Assembly (NCBI GenBank): GCA_026710565.1
Contig: JAPOQV010000333.1
Location: 1-30,161, forward strand
Origin: Spirochaetaceae bacterium
GTDB taxonomy: Bacteria; Spirochaetota; Spirochaetia; SZUA-6; Bin103
Direction: 5' to 3'
DNA: 30,161 nucleotides
Part shown: positions 23,155 through 30,161 of the stretch, in pieces
How positions within the stretch are numbered: position 1 is the stretch's first letter
How the letters are laid out: every line of letters starts with the position of its first letter
Translations under genes and position numbers: made by a program
The notes under the pieces: model-generated
Told to the model about the DNA's origin: nothing
The model's database searches: none
The model's input: the letters and a program-made list of their open reading frames with translations, nothing else

Positions 23155-25491
23155 TCAGGTCAGCTCGCCGACCTCGCGTCGCGCCCACAGGCGTTCGCCC
23201 ATCACCTCCTCGACGTCGGTCAGCGTCGTGCAGGACAGCATCGCCTCCGCCTCCGCCTCCGCTTCCTGCAGGTCGATGTCGGCGACCAGCGCCCGCACCC
23301 GCGGCAGGTAGGTCGGCTCCACGCTCAGCGTGCGCACGCCGATGCCGACCAGGAACGGGATGTACTCGGGCTGGTGCGCCATGTCCCCGCACACCGACAG
23401 GTCGGTGCCGTGCTCGACGGCGCTCTCGGCCACCAGGTGCAAGGAACGCAGCACCGCAGGATGGTAGGGGCGGTACAGGTCGGCCACCTTCTCGTTGGTG
23501 CGGTCCACCGCGAGCAGGTACTGGATCAGGTCGTTGCTGCCGATCGACAGGAAGTCGGCTTCCGCGGAGAAGGCGTCTATGATCGGCAGCACCGACGGAA
23601 CCTCGACCATCATGCCGATGGCCGGCACCTCGCACGCCACGCCTTCGTCCTGCAGCTCCTGCACACAGTCCAGGGTGATCCTGCGGCCGTGCAGGAACTC
23701 GTCCAGCGCCGACACCATCGGGAACATGATGCGGATGGTGCGGCCGACCCCGGCACGGAGCATCGCCCGCACCTGCTGGCGGAAGATGTCCGGGTTGCGC
23801 AGCGAGAAGCGGATCGAGCGCATGCCCAGGAACGGGTTGGACTCGCGGGTGTCGTCGGCGAAGTAGGACAGGACCTTGTCGCCGCCCATGTCCAGGGTCC
23901 GCAGGTTGACCTCCCGCCCCTGGAACCGCGACAGGAGTTGCGTGTACACCGCGAGCTGCTCCTCCTCGGTCGGGAAGTCGCTGCGCACGATGAACGGGAA
24001 TTCGCTGCGATACAGGCCGATGCCGTCGGCGCCCAGGTCGGTGGCCAGATCGACGTCGCTGAGCAGGTTGACGTTGGCCAGGACACGGATGCCGGTTCCG
24101 TCGATGGTCCTGGTGACCGGCTGCCCCGGCGCCTGCCGCTCCGAGTCTTCCAGGACCGCCCGCTGGTCGTGAAAGCTCTGCAGCGTCTCCTCGTCCGGAT
24201 TGAGCTGCACCGTGCCGCCGTAGCCGTCCAGCAGCAGGGCTGCCCCCTCCGCGACGGTCATCATCCGCTCGTCGCGGACGATGATCAGCGGCAGCAGCAG
24301 CGACCGGGCCAGGATCGACAGGTGCGAGCTGGCGCCGCCGGTGACCAGCACGACGCCGGCGGCCCCCAGCGCGGAGAGCTCCAGCAGGTCCGAGGGATAG
24401 AGCTCGCGCGCCACGACGATGCTGCCCGGCCGGGAGTCGATCGCCGAGCTCTCGCCGACGATGTTGCCGAGCAGGCGCACCACCACGTCCTTGACGTCCT
24501 GCACCTTGTCCTTGATGTAGACGCTGTCGCTGGCCGCGAAGCGCTGCAGGTAGGAGGAGGCCACCTGCAGCACGGCGCCGGGGGCGCTTTCGCCGCGCTC
24601 GATGCGGGACAGCACGCGGCCGGTGAACTCCTGGTCCTTCAGGATCAGCAGGTGGGCGGTGAAGATCAGCGACGCCACGTCGGACAGCTTGTCCTCCACC
24701 TTTGCCTGCAGCTCTTCGAGCTGGTGCTCGGTGGCGAGCACCGCCGACTCGAAGTCGGAGCGGCCGAACGTGCGGTCATACGTGCGCTGTGCGAACGACT
24801 CGTAGACCCCCTCGCGGTCGAACAGCGCCGCCGGCCCCACCGCCTGCCCCTCGGCGGCGGTCTGTCCGGAGAACCGTTCCCCGGTGCGCGCCTGCTGTCC
24901 ACGCGGTGTCCGGCCCGGGCGGCGCTGCCCCTCACGCCGAGCCGGCTCGTCCGGGTCCCTGGCATCCATCAGCAACCGTGCGTTCTCCAGCGCGTTGGCG
25001 AGCTGGCTGGCCACCGCGCGCAGGGCAAGCGCGTCATCCTCGTCGAACGGCGTGGCCCGGTCGCGCTGGACGGCCAGCACGCCGATGGCGGCGATGCCGC
25101 GCGTGATCGGCACCGCCAGGAACGCCTCGTAGCGCTCCTCGTCGATACCCGGCACCGGCTTGAAGCTGGGGTGCTCGGAGGCGACCTGCTGCACGATCGG
25201 CCGCCGGCCTTCGAGCGCGGCGCCGACGATCCCCTCGCCCATCGTCAGCCGCACGCGGCCGACCGACGACGGCTCCAGTCCGATGGTGGCGCGCAGGATG
25301 AGCTGCTCGGACTCCTCGTCGTAGATGTAGATGCTGCACACCGCCGCGCGCATGCGGCGCGCCACCATCTGCACGGCCCGGTCCAGGAACGCCCTCAGGC
25401 TGAGCGAGCCCAGGAACAAGCCGCTCATCTCCCCGAAGTCGCAGATCAGCCGCAGGTGAGCGAAGCGAGCCTCACTCGAAGAGTGATCCAT
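23155..25491 (-). CDS. ptsP: PtsP: GAF-domain phosphoenolpyruvate-protein phosphotransferase
   Basis: This 778-residue enzyme takes phosphate from PEP to its own histidine and passes it to NPr/HPr. A GAF domain fills residues about 15-175 (LILRATIGLEPSSVGRVRL, VPITRGIAAIGVLAVQRD). A charged, Pro/Arg/Gln-rich linker of about 65 residues follows. The phosphohistidine domain has His390 in GGASSHLSILARS. The PEP-binding barrel has GADGIGLYRSEFPF, DMGGDKVLSYF, FLSIGSNDLIQYLLAVDR and the catalytic Cys701 in SVCGDMAHQPEYIP. Catalytic residues look intact, so the enzyme should be active. ATG 25491 lacks a ribosome-binding site but sits 7 bases after TAGTAT. No NPr or EIIA-Ntr gene is in the window. 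The gene stops 17 bases from the convergent regulator. Confidence 0.93.
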   Translation of the reverse strand: MDHSSSEARFAHLRLICDFGEMSGLFLGSLSLRAFLDRAVQMVARRMRAAVCSIYIYDEESEQLILRATIGLEPSSVGRVRLTMGEGIVGAALEGRRPIVQQVASEHPSFKPVPGIDEERYEAFLAVPITRGIAAIGVLAVQRDRATPFDEDDALALRAVASQLANALENARLLMDARDPDEPARREGQRRPGRTPRGQQARTGERFSGQTAAEGQAVGPAALFDREGVYESFAQRTYDRTFGRSDFESAVLATEHQLEELQAKVEDKLSDVASLIFTAHLLILKDQEFTGRVLSRIERGESAPGAVLQVASSYLQRFAASDSVYIKDKVQDVKDVVVRLLGNIVGESSAIDSRPGSIVVARELYPSDLLELSALGAAGVVLVTGGASSHLSILARSLLLPLIIVRDERMMTVAEGAALLLDGYGGTVQLNPDEETLQSFHDQRAVLEDSERQAPGQPVTRTIDGTGIRVLANVNLLSDVDLATDLGADGIGLYRSEFPFIVRSDFPTEEEQLAVYTQLLSRFQGREVNLRTLDMGGDKVLSYFADDTRESNPFLGMRSIRFSLRNPDIFRQQVRAMLRAGVGRTIRIMFPMVSALDEFLHGRRITLDCVQELQDEGVACEVPAIGMMVEVPSVLPIIDAFSAEADFLSIGSNDLIQYLLAVDRTNEKVADLYRPYHPAVLRSLHLVAESAVEHGTDLSVCGDMAHQPEYIPFLVGIGVRTLSVEPTYLPRVRALVADIDLQEAEAEAEAMLSCTTLTDVEEVMGERLWARREVGELT

Positions 25492-25498
25492 TGAAGGG

Positions 25499-25504
25499 AT
25501 ACTA
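25499..25504 (-). promoter_or_regulatory. -10-like element for ptsP
   Basis: On the minus strand TAGTAT ends 7 bases before ATG 25491, the same layout as at the aldolase gene. The -35 region is poor. It lies face to face with the plus-strand promoter in the same 58-base gap. Confidence 0.4.
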
Positions 25505-25510
25505 ACGCAT

Positions 25511-25539
25511 TTGACCCGCTGACAGCCCCGCCGTACGAT
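25511..25539 (+). promoter_or_regulatory. Sigma70-type promoter for the corrinoid gene cluster
   Basis: TTGACC (25511-25516), a 17-base spacer, and TACGAT (25534-25539) make the best promoter match in the window. ATG 25550 follows 10 bases after the -10, leaving a leader of only about 3-4 bases. It should drive the 209-aa gene and probably the methyltransferase genes behind it. Confidence 0.65.
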
Positions 25540-25549
25540 CTCCCCGCCC

Positions 25550-26179
25550 ATGGAAACCCTTGATCTGGGCCGCCGTATCGAGCTGCTGTCGATGGATCCG
25601 CACTTCCACGACATCAGCATCGCGGTCTACCGGACGGACGACAGCGACGGCGCGTCCTACCTGCTGCACAGCTACAGCAAACGTGAGGGGGCCGGCGACC
25701 GGCTGGCGTTCCTGGCGGCGGTCATGCAGGCGACGGGCGGGATGCAGAGTTCCGGCGCCAATCCGCTGGCGCTCCGCTTCGCCTGCGGCCACGCCCACGA
25801 GGCGGCCCTGAAGCGCCTGTTCGTCGAGTCATGCAAGGTCGCGCCCGGGACCGAACCCGCGCGGCGGGCGCTCGAGGTGCTCGACAAGAAGAACGACCTG
25901 ACCATCCGCGCCAAGGGGCTCGGAGACGGCCGCTACCGCTGCTCGGGCGACCGGGACGGCGCGCGCGAGCAGCGGCGCGTCGCGGCGCTTGCCGCCGGCC
26001 TGGGCAAACTGGCGCAGCTCGAGGTGCAGGGAGACGAGGTGCGATTCCCCTGCGGGACCGACCACCACGAGCTGGTCGGGCTGCTGATGCTCAGGGCGCT
26101 CAACGTCCGCGGCGCGCTGCGCGAGCAGGAAGCGGCCGCGTCGCGCGGCGTGCTCAGCGCACCGAGTCAGCAGCGATAG
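25550..26179 (+). CDS. Protein of unknown function, first gene of the corrinoid cluster
   Basis: I do not recognise this 209-residue protein. It appears soluble, with mixed alpha/beta segments: METLDLGRRIELLSMDPHFH, ISIAVYRTDDSDGASYLLHS, DRLAFLAAVMQATGGM, LRFACGHAHEAALKRLFVES, RRALEVLDKKNDLTIRAKGL, then GKLAQLEVQGDEVRFPCGTD and HELVGLLMLRALNVRGALRE. Three cysteines and several histidines are present but form no known motif. Codon use is like the neighbours. It has a good promoter, and its stop is 28 bases before the methyltransferase, so it is likely part of that operon. A role linked to methyl-group or PEP signalling (ptsP is divergent) would be guesswork. Confidence 0.75.
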   Translation: METLDLGRRIELLSMDPHFHDISIAVYRTDDSDGASYLLHSYSKREGAGDRLAFLAAVMQATGGMQSSGANPLALRFACGHAHEAALKRLFVESCKVAPGTEPARRALEVLDKKNDLTIRAKGLGDGRYRCSGDRDGAREQRRVAALAAGLGKLAQLEVQGDEVRFPCGTDHHELVGLLMLRALNVRGALREQEAAASRGVLSAPSQQR

Positions 26180-26207
26180 GAACAGAAACGATGAACGGAG
26201 GCAACCG

Positions 26208-27227
26208 ATGACAGGCAGGGAGCGGGTGCTGGCGGCGTTTCGCGGCGAGCCGGTCGACCGGCCGGCGGTGTGCAACCCGACCTCGGTGGCAACCGTGGAG
26301 TTGATGGACCTGGTGGACGCGCCGTTTCCGGATGCCAACCGCGACGGCGAGCTGATGGCCCGCCTGGCGGCCACCGGCCATACCGAGCTGGGCTTCGACA
26401 CCATCATGCCCGTGTTCTCGATCATCCAGGACTCCTCCGCGCTCGGCTGCAAGATCCAGTGGGAACAGAAAGACAACTGGCCGACCGTGAAGATGAGCCA
26501 GCCGATCTGGGACACTCCGGACGACATCGTCATCCCGCGCGACTTCCTCACCCACCAGGACACCGCCTGCGTGCTCGACGCGATCCGCCGCCTGAAGGCC
26601 GAGTACGGGGACGAGGTGGCGGTGGTCGGCAAGACCATGGGGCCGTGGTCGCTGGCCTACCACTGCTTCGGCGTGGAACGGTTCCTGCTGCTTTCCCTGG
26701 ACGACCCGGACGAGACCAAGCGGATCCTGGACCGGCTCAAGAAGGCCACCATCGATTTCGGCGTCGCCCAGATCGAGGCGGGCGCCGACGCGCTGACCCT
26801 GCCCGACCACGCCACCGGCGACCTGGTGTCCGGCGACTACTACCGCCGCTACCTGCGCGACCTGCACATCGAGTTCGTCGAGCGGATCCCGATCCCGCTC
26901 ATACTGCACATCTGCGGCAAGACCATCGACCGGATGGGCTACATCGCCGAGACCGGCTTCGCCGCCTTCCACTACGACTCCAAGAACGACCCGGCCGAGT
27001 CGATCGCGGTAACCGGCGACCGCATCGCGCTGGTCGGCAACGTCAACAACCCGGAGACGCTGTTCGCCCGCGGCCCGGAGGAGGTGCAGGCGGAGGTGCG
27101 CAAGAACCTGGACGCCGGCATCAAGCTGGTCGGCCCCGAGTGCGCGATCCCGCTGCAGACTCCCCTTGCGAACCTCAAGGCCATCCCCGCGGAGGTCGCC
27201 GACTGGTCGCGGCAGCACCCAAACTGA
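26208..27227 (+). CDS. MtaA/CmuA-type corrinoid methyltransferase (uroporphyrinogen decarboxylase fold)
   Basis: This 339-residue zinc enzyme moves a methyl group between a corrinoid protein and a small acceptor or donor. The zinc site H-x-C...C is visible as ILHICGKTIDRMGYI and VGPECAIPLQTPLANLKAIP. Other family marks are MTGRERVLAAFRGEPVDRPA at the N-terminus and GNVNNPETLFARGPEEVQAE before the last ligand. In methanogens MtaA/MtbA methylates coenzyme M; in bacteria, relatives such as CmuA and MtgA-type partners use other substrates or tetrahydrofolate. The active-site His/Cys set separates it from true HemE. GGAGG lies 6 bases before ATG 26208. The corrinoid protein gene follows directly, which supports the role. 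The acceptor is not known. Confidence 0.88.
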   Translation: MTGRERVLAAFRGEPVDRPAVCNPTSVATVELMDLVDAPFPDANRDGELMARLAATGHTELGFDTIMPVFSIIQDSSALGCKIQWEQKDNWPTVKMSQPIWDTPDDIVIPRDFLTHQDTACVLDAIRRLKAEYGDEVAVVGKTMGPWSLAYHCFGVERFLLLSLDDPDETKRILDRLKKATIDFGVAQIEAGADALTLPDHATGDLVSGDYYRRYLRDLHIEFVERIPIPLILHICGKTIDRMGYIAETGFAAFHYDSKNDPAESIAVTGDRIALVGNVNNPETLFARGPEEVQAEVRKNLDAGIKLVGPECAIPLQTPLANLKAIPAEVADWSRQHPN

Positions 27228-27267
27228 CCGCGGGAATCAACACGCACAGGAATCGGACGGAACACCC

Positions 27268-28029
27268 ATGGCGCAGATCGAAGACATCGACAACGAACTG
27301 ATCCGTTCCGAGATCGAGGAGTTCATCGAGCGGCCCGACGAGCGCGAGCGCATGATCGAGATGTTCGCGCGCGCGCGGCCGTCGATGCAGGAGATCTCGG
27401 CAGCGCTGATCGAGGGAGAGGACGACGAGGTCGACGATCTGACCAGGCAGGCGCTCGACGGCGGCACCACGGCGGTCGAGATCATGGACGACGGCCTGAT
27501 CGCGGGCATGGGGATCGTCGGCATCAAGTTCCGGGAGAACATCATCTTCGTCCCGGAGGTGCTGGCGTGTGCGCGCGCGATGAAGGCCGGCATGGCCCAC
27601 ATCGAGCCGATCCTGTCGGAGGCCGGCGTGCCGTCGCAGGGCACGGTGGTGATGGGCACGGTCAAGGGCGACCTGCACGACATCGGCAAGAACCTGTGCA
27701 ACATGCTGCTGCGCGGCGCCGGCTTCCAGGTGATCGACTTGGGCGTCGACACCTCGCCCGACGAGTTCATCGACGCGGTGGAGGAGAACGAGGCGCCGCT
27801 GCTGGGCATGTCGGCGCTCCTGACCACCACCATGCCCAACATGGGCAAGACGATCGAGGCGTTCATCGACGCAGACCTGCGCGACGACGTGCAGATCATG
27901 GTGGGCGGCGCACCCGTCACCCAGGAGTTCGCCGACGACATGGGCGCCGACGGCTACGGCAAGGACGCGGTCGCCTGCGTAGAGCTGGCCAAGCGGCTGA
28001 TGATCGAGCGGGAGCGGGTCGACGACTGA
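27268..28029 (+). CDS. Corrinoid (cobalamin-binding) methyl-carrier protein
   Basis: This 253-residue protein carries the methyl group on cobalt. The helical cap domain (MethBD) is residues about 30-115, and the B12-binding Rossmann domain is about 120-250. The lower-ligand motif D-x-H-x-x-G is in VKGDLHDIGKNLCNMLLRG, with SALLTTTMPNM and VGGAPVTQEFADDMGADGY completing the binding site. It is about 35-40 residues longer than MtaC/MttC because of an acidic N-terminal lead (IEDIDNELIRSEIEEFIERP). ATG 27268 is the sensible start; the open frame goes upstream into the methyltransferase gene. The ribosome-binding site is weak. No MtaB-, MtmB- or MttB-like substrate methyltransferase is adjacent. 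Confidence 0.9.
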   Translation: MAQIEDIDNELIRSEIEEFIERPDERERMIEMFARARPSMQEISAALIEGEDDEVDDLTRQALDGGTTAVEIMDDGLIAGMGIVGIKFRENIIFVPEVLACARAMKAGMAHIEPILSEAGVPSQGTVVMGTVKGDLHDIGKNLCNMLLRGAGFQVIDLGVDTSPDEFIDAVEENEAPLLGMSALLTTTMPNMGKTIEAFIDADLRDDVQIMVGGAPVTQEFADDMGADGYGKDAVACVELAKRLMIERERVDD

Positions 28030-28123
28030 GCCGCAGGCGTCCGATTCGGGAAGCGATGGAGGCTCCGTCGCCGAGGGGCTGGACGCGGACGCATGGCAGC
28101 AACGCCTGGACCGCCCCAGCGCG

Positions 28124-30118
28124 GTGCTGGCGCCGATCGCCGACCACGCAACCACGCAGGCGACGTGGCGCTGTCCGTACAAGGACCGCCGGGACCGCTG
28201 CACCGCCGCGTTCGGCTGCCGCAACCAGCGGCACCCCGCGGCTGGCGACCGGCGCTTCGAGCCGGGTCCCGAGCAGCCCCGATTCCTCTGCGCCGGCGAC
28301 GACAAGCTCGACTACAGAAGTGCCTGGGAAGTCGACGCTGTGGCGGCGACTTCCCAGGATCGGCCGGCTGGGCGCACGTCGGAGCGCCAGCGACGCCGTG
28401 CGGGCGGGGAGGTCGACGCCGAGGCGGCGAACGGCGAGATGAGTGCTTCCGACCAAGGCTCCGGGTCCGTGGCGTGCGGCGCCGAGCGGCTGAGTCCGGT
28501 GGCGGGCGCCACGCTGTTCGACTACGCGGACCGCGCGGCGACGCGGGTCCCCAGCTCATGCGCGCGCACGGGCATCTGCCACGAGTGCGTGGTCCGGGTC
28601 GACGCAGGCATCGCCGCGTTGAGCCCGCGCACCGAGCCGGAACGCTTCCTGCAGGACCCGTTCCGGCTGGCGTGCCAGACCGAGGTCACCGACCGCTCCG
28701 CCGACGTGGCGTTCCAGCCGCTGCGGCGCTCGCCGCGCATCCTCACCGACGGCAGCCCGAACGGCCGCGAGCGCGTCACCGAGGTGGAGCTGCGCGCCGC
28801 TGACCGAGTCCCCGGCGCCCGCGACCGCTTCCGCGGCCGCGAGCTGGGACTGGCCGTCGACCTGGGCACCACCACCGTGGTGATGAAGGTGGTCGACCTG
28901 GAAGCCGAGGCGACCATCGTCACCGCGTCATTCGCCAACCCGCAGGGGTTCGCCGGCTCCGACATCATGAACCGCATCTCCTACGCTGCCGGCAGCTTCA
29001 CCGAGGAGTTGCAGCACGCCGTCGTCAGCGCCATCAACACCGAGATCCGCACGGTCGCCCGCTCCTGCGGATTCCGGCGCACCTCGGTGACGGACATGGT
29101 CGTCGCCGGCAATCCGACCATGCGCGACATCCTGTTCGGGCTGGACGTCCAGGAGCTGGGCCAGCGACCGTACCGCTCGAGCGTGGAGGCGGACTTCCGC
29201 GCCGGCCGCCGCGCCACCACCGCGCTTCAGGCGCCCGCGAGGCAGCTCGGCCTGCACCTGAACCCGCGCGCCCGCGTCCTCGGCCTGCCCATCATCGGCA
29301 GCCACGTCGGGGCCGACACCGTCGCCTGCCTGCTGGCCATCGGCATGGCCGACGCCGAGCGTCCGGTGATGCTGGTCGACGTGGGCACCAACACCGAGGT
29401 GGTGGTCGGCCACCGCGACCGGCTGATCGCCGCGTCCTGCCCGGCCGGACCCGCGTTCGAGGGCGGGCTGATCACCTACGGCATGCCCGCCTACGACGGC
29501 GCCATCGAGTCGCTGGCATGGCAGGACGGGAGCTTCTCCGCCCACACCATCGGCGGCGCGCCGCCGGAAGGAATATGCGGGTCCGGACTGATCGACCTGG
29601 TCGCGGAGCTGCGCCGGCACGGCATGATCACGCCCAAGGGCGTATTCACCGCGGATCGGAGGCTCATGGAGATCGAAGTGGTGCCCGACCGCATCACCTT
29701 CTCCCGCGCCGACGCCAGCGCGCTGGCGCAGGCGAAGGCGGCCAATTACTGCGGCCAGGTGATCGCCATGCGCCACTTCGGCGTCGAGCCCGCGGAGTTG
29801 CACCGGCTCTACCTGGCCGGCGGGTTCGCCACCTACGTGAACGCGCGCAACGCCATCGAGATCGGCATGCTGGCGCCCGTTCCCGTCGACCGGATCGAAA
29901 AAGTCGGCAACGCGGCAGTCGAGGGAGCGCGAATCGCGCTACTCTCCGAGCCCGAGCGCGAGCGCATCGACGCGCTGGCGCAGCGTGTCGAGCACGTCGA
30001 GCTGGAGCTGGAGGCGGACTTCTTCGAGCTGTTCGTGGACGGCTGCCGCTTCGAGCCGATGCGGCTCCGGCCCGCGGCGCGCGCGAGACCGCGCCCTCAA
30101 CGGCGGACAGAGGAGTAG
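28124..30118 (+). CDS. RACo-type corrinoid reactivation protein with Cys-rich N-terminal extension
   Basis: This 664-residue protein would use electrons from a 2Fe-2S cluster and ATP to reduce inactive cob(II)amide on the carrier protein. The ferredoxin domain has Cys146, Cys152 and Cys155 (SSCARTGICHECVVRV) and Cys184 (FRLACQTEV). The DUF4445/ASKHA ATPase domain follows from about residue 240: LAVDLGTTTVVMKVVD, VAGNPTMRDILFGLD, MLVDVGTNTEVVVG, GICGSGLIDLVAEL and LYLAGGFATYVNARNAIEIG. Residues 1-105 are unusual: Cys17, Cys26, Cys32 and Cys56 in WRCPYKDRRDRCTAAFGC and FLCAGDDKLDYRSAWE look like a second metal-binding domain. GTG 28124 is the first possible start after a TGA at 28001; ATG 28439 would give a normal-sized 559-residue RACo. 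Neither has a good ribosome-binding site. Confidence 0.85.
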   Translation: MLAPIADHATTQATWRCPYKDRRDRCTAAFGCRNQRHPAAGDRRFEPGPEQPRFLCAGDDKLDYRSAWEVDAVAATSQDRPAGRTSERQRRRAGGEVDAEAANGEMSASDQGSGSVACGAERLSPVAGATLFDYADRAATRVPSSCARTGICHECVVRVDAGIAALSPRTEPERFLQDPFRLACQTEVTDRSADVAFQPLRRSPRILTDGSPNGRERVTEVELRAADRVPGARDRFRGRELGLAVDLGTTTVVMKVVDLEAEATIVTASFANPQGFAGSDIMNRISYAAGSFTEELQHAVVSAINTEIRTVARSCGFRRTSVTDMVVAGNPTMRDILFGLDVQELGQRPYRSSVEADFRAGRRATTALQAPARQLGLHLNPRARVLGLPIIGSHVGADTVACLLAIGMADAERPVMLVDVGTNTEVVVGHRDRLIAASCPAGPAFEGGLITYGMPAYDGAIESLAWQDGSFSAHTIGGAPPEGICGSGLIDLVAELRRHGMITPKGVFTADRRLMEIEVVPDRITFSRADASALAQAKAANYCGQVIAMRHFGVEPAELHRLYLAGGFATYVNARNAIEIGMLAPVPVDRIEKVGNAAVEGARIALLSEPERERIDALAQRVEHVELELEADFFELFVDGCRFEPMRLRPAARARPRPQRRTEE

Positions 30119-30161
30119 AGGGGATTGGGCGACGGGAAAAGACAATGTACACCGCTACGTA

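Noticed and set aside
23374..25494. A 706-codon plus-strand open frame opposite ptsP.
   Set aside because: PtsP on the other strand has every catalytic motif; the opposing translation is His/Arg/Gln-rich without recognisable structure.
28093..28803. Plus-strand frame starting at ATG 28093 over the RACo N-terminus.
   Set aside because: It lacks the cysteine motifs, is Arg/Gly/Pro-rich, and is out of frame with the conserved ferredoxin domain.
30145..30161. ATG at 30145 as the start of a further gene.
   Set aside because: Only five codons are visible and the ribosome-binding site is weak; too little to support a call.

Overview
The window is dense, high-GC bacterial DNA. Intergenic gaps are short and genes sit in co-directional groups whose ends often overlap by 4 bases or fewer. 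I see no rRNA, tRNA, CRISPR array, IS element or phage gene. The organism is most likely an uncultured Gram-negative-type bacterium: it has a periplasmic solute-binding protein with a Sec signal, PtsP, and a bacterial corrinoid methyl-transfer set. I cannot assign a phylum; a high-GC Spirochaetota- or Chloroflexota-like metagenomic genome is only a guess. Several start codons lack a Shine-Dalgarno sequence and have a promoter-like -10 element 7-10 bases upstream, which suggests frequent leaderless transcripts.

Layout. 1-1485 (minus): the 5' part of a Gfo/Idh/MocA oxidoreductase, preceded by a small membrane-anchored Ala/Glu-rich protein. 1621-3353 (plus): an ABC-2 exporter ATPase and permease. 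3376-5016 (plus): a thiamine-diphosphate enzyme of the acetolactate-synthase type. 5095-11484 (plus): a complete oligopeptide/dipeptide-type ABC importer (binding protein, two permeases, two ATPases) with hairpins before and after the binding-protein gene. 11513-14976 (minus): an accessory block that looks acquired. It holds an ImmA/IrrE-like protein with a destroyed HExxH motif, a small cysteine-containing partner ORF, a HicB-like protein, and an AlbA_2/ATPase-fold regulator bracketed by two diverged copies of an inverted-repeat element.

15071-19965: an M20 amidohydrolase (minus) whose start overlaps a divergent EamA-type exporter, then an HpcH/HpaI aldolase and two D-2-hydroxyacid dehydrogenases, which together resemble a small sugar-acid/2-oxoacid catabolic set. 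19994-21017 (minus): a hibernation-promoting-factor-like protein and a cytidylate-kinase-like protein. 21137-23137 (plus): a PAS histidine kinase and a LuxR-type response regulator. 23155-25491 (minus): PtsP. 25550-30118 (plus): an unrecognised 209-aa protein, a MtaA/CmuA-type zinc methyltransferase, a corrinoid protein, and a RACo-type corrinoid-reactivating ferredoxin/ASKHA protein with an unusual four-cysteine N-terminal extension.

The strongest leads for new biology are the 11.5-15.0 kb accessory block (degenerate metallopeptidase, coupled partner ORF, operator-like twin repeats) and the corrinoid operon, which has reactivation and acceptor components but no substrate-specific methyltransferase in view.
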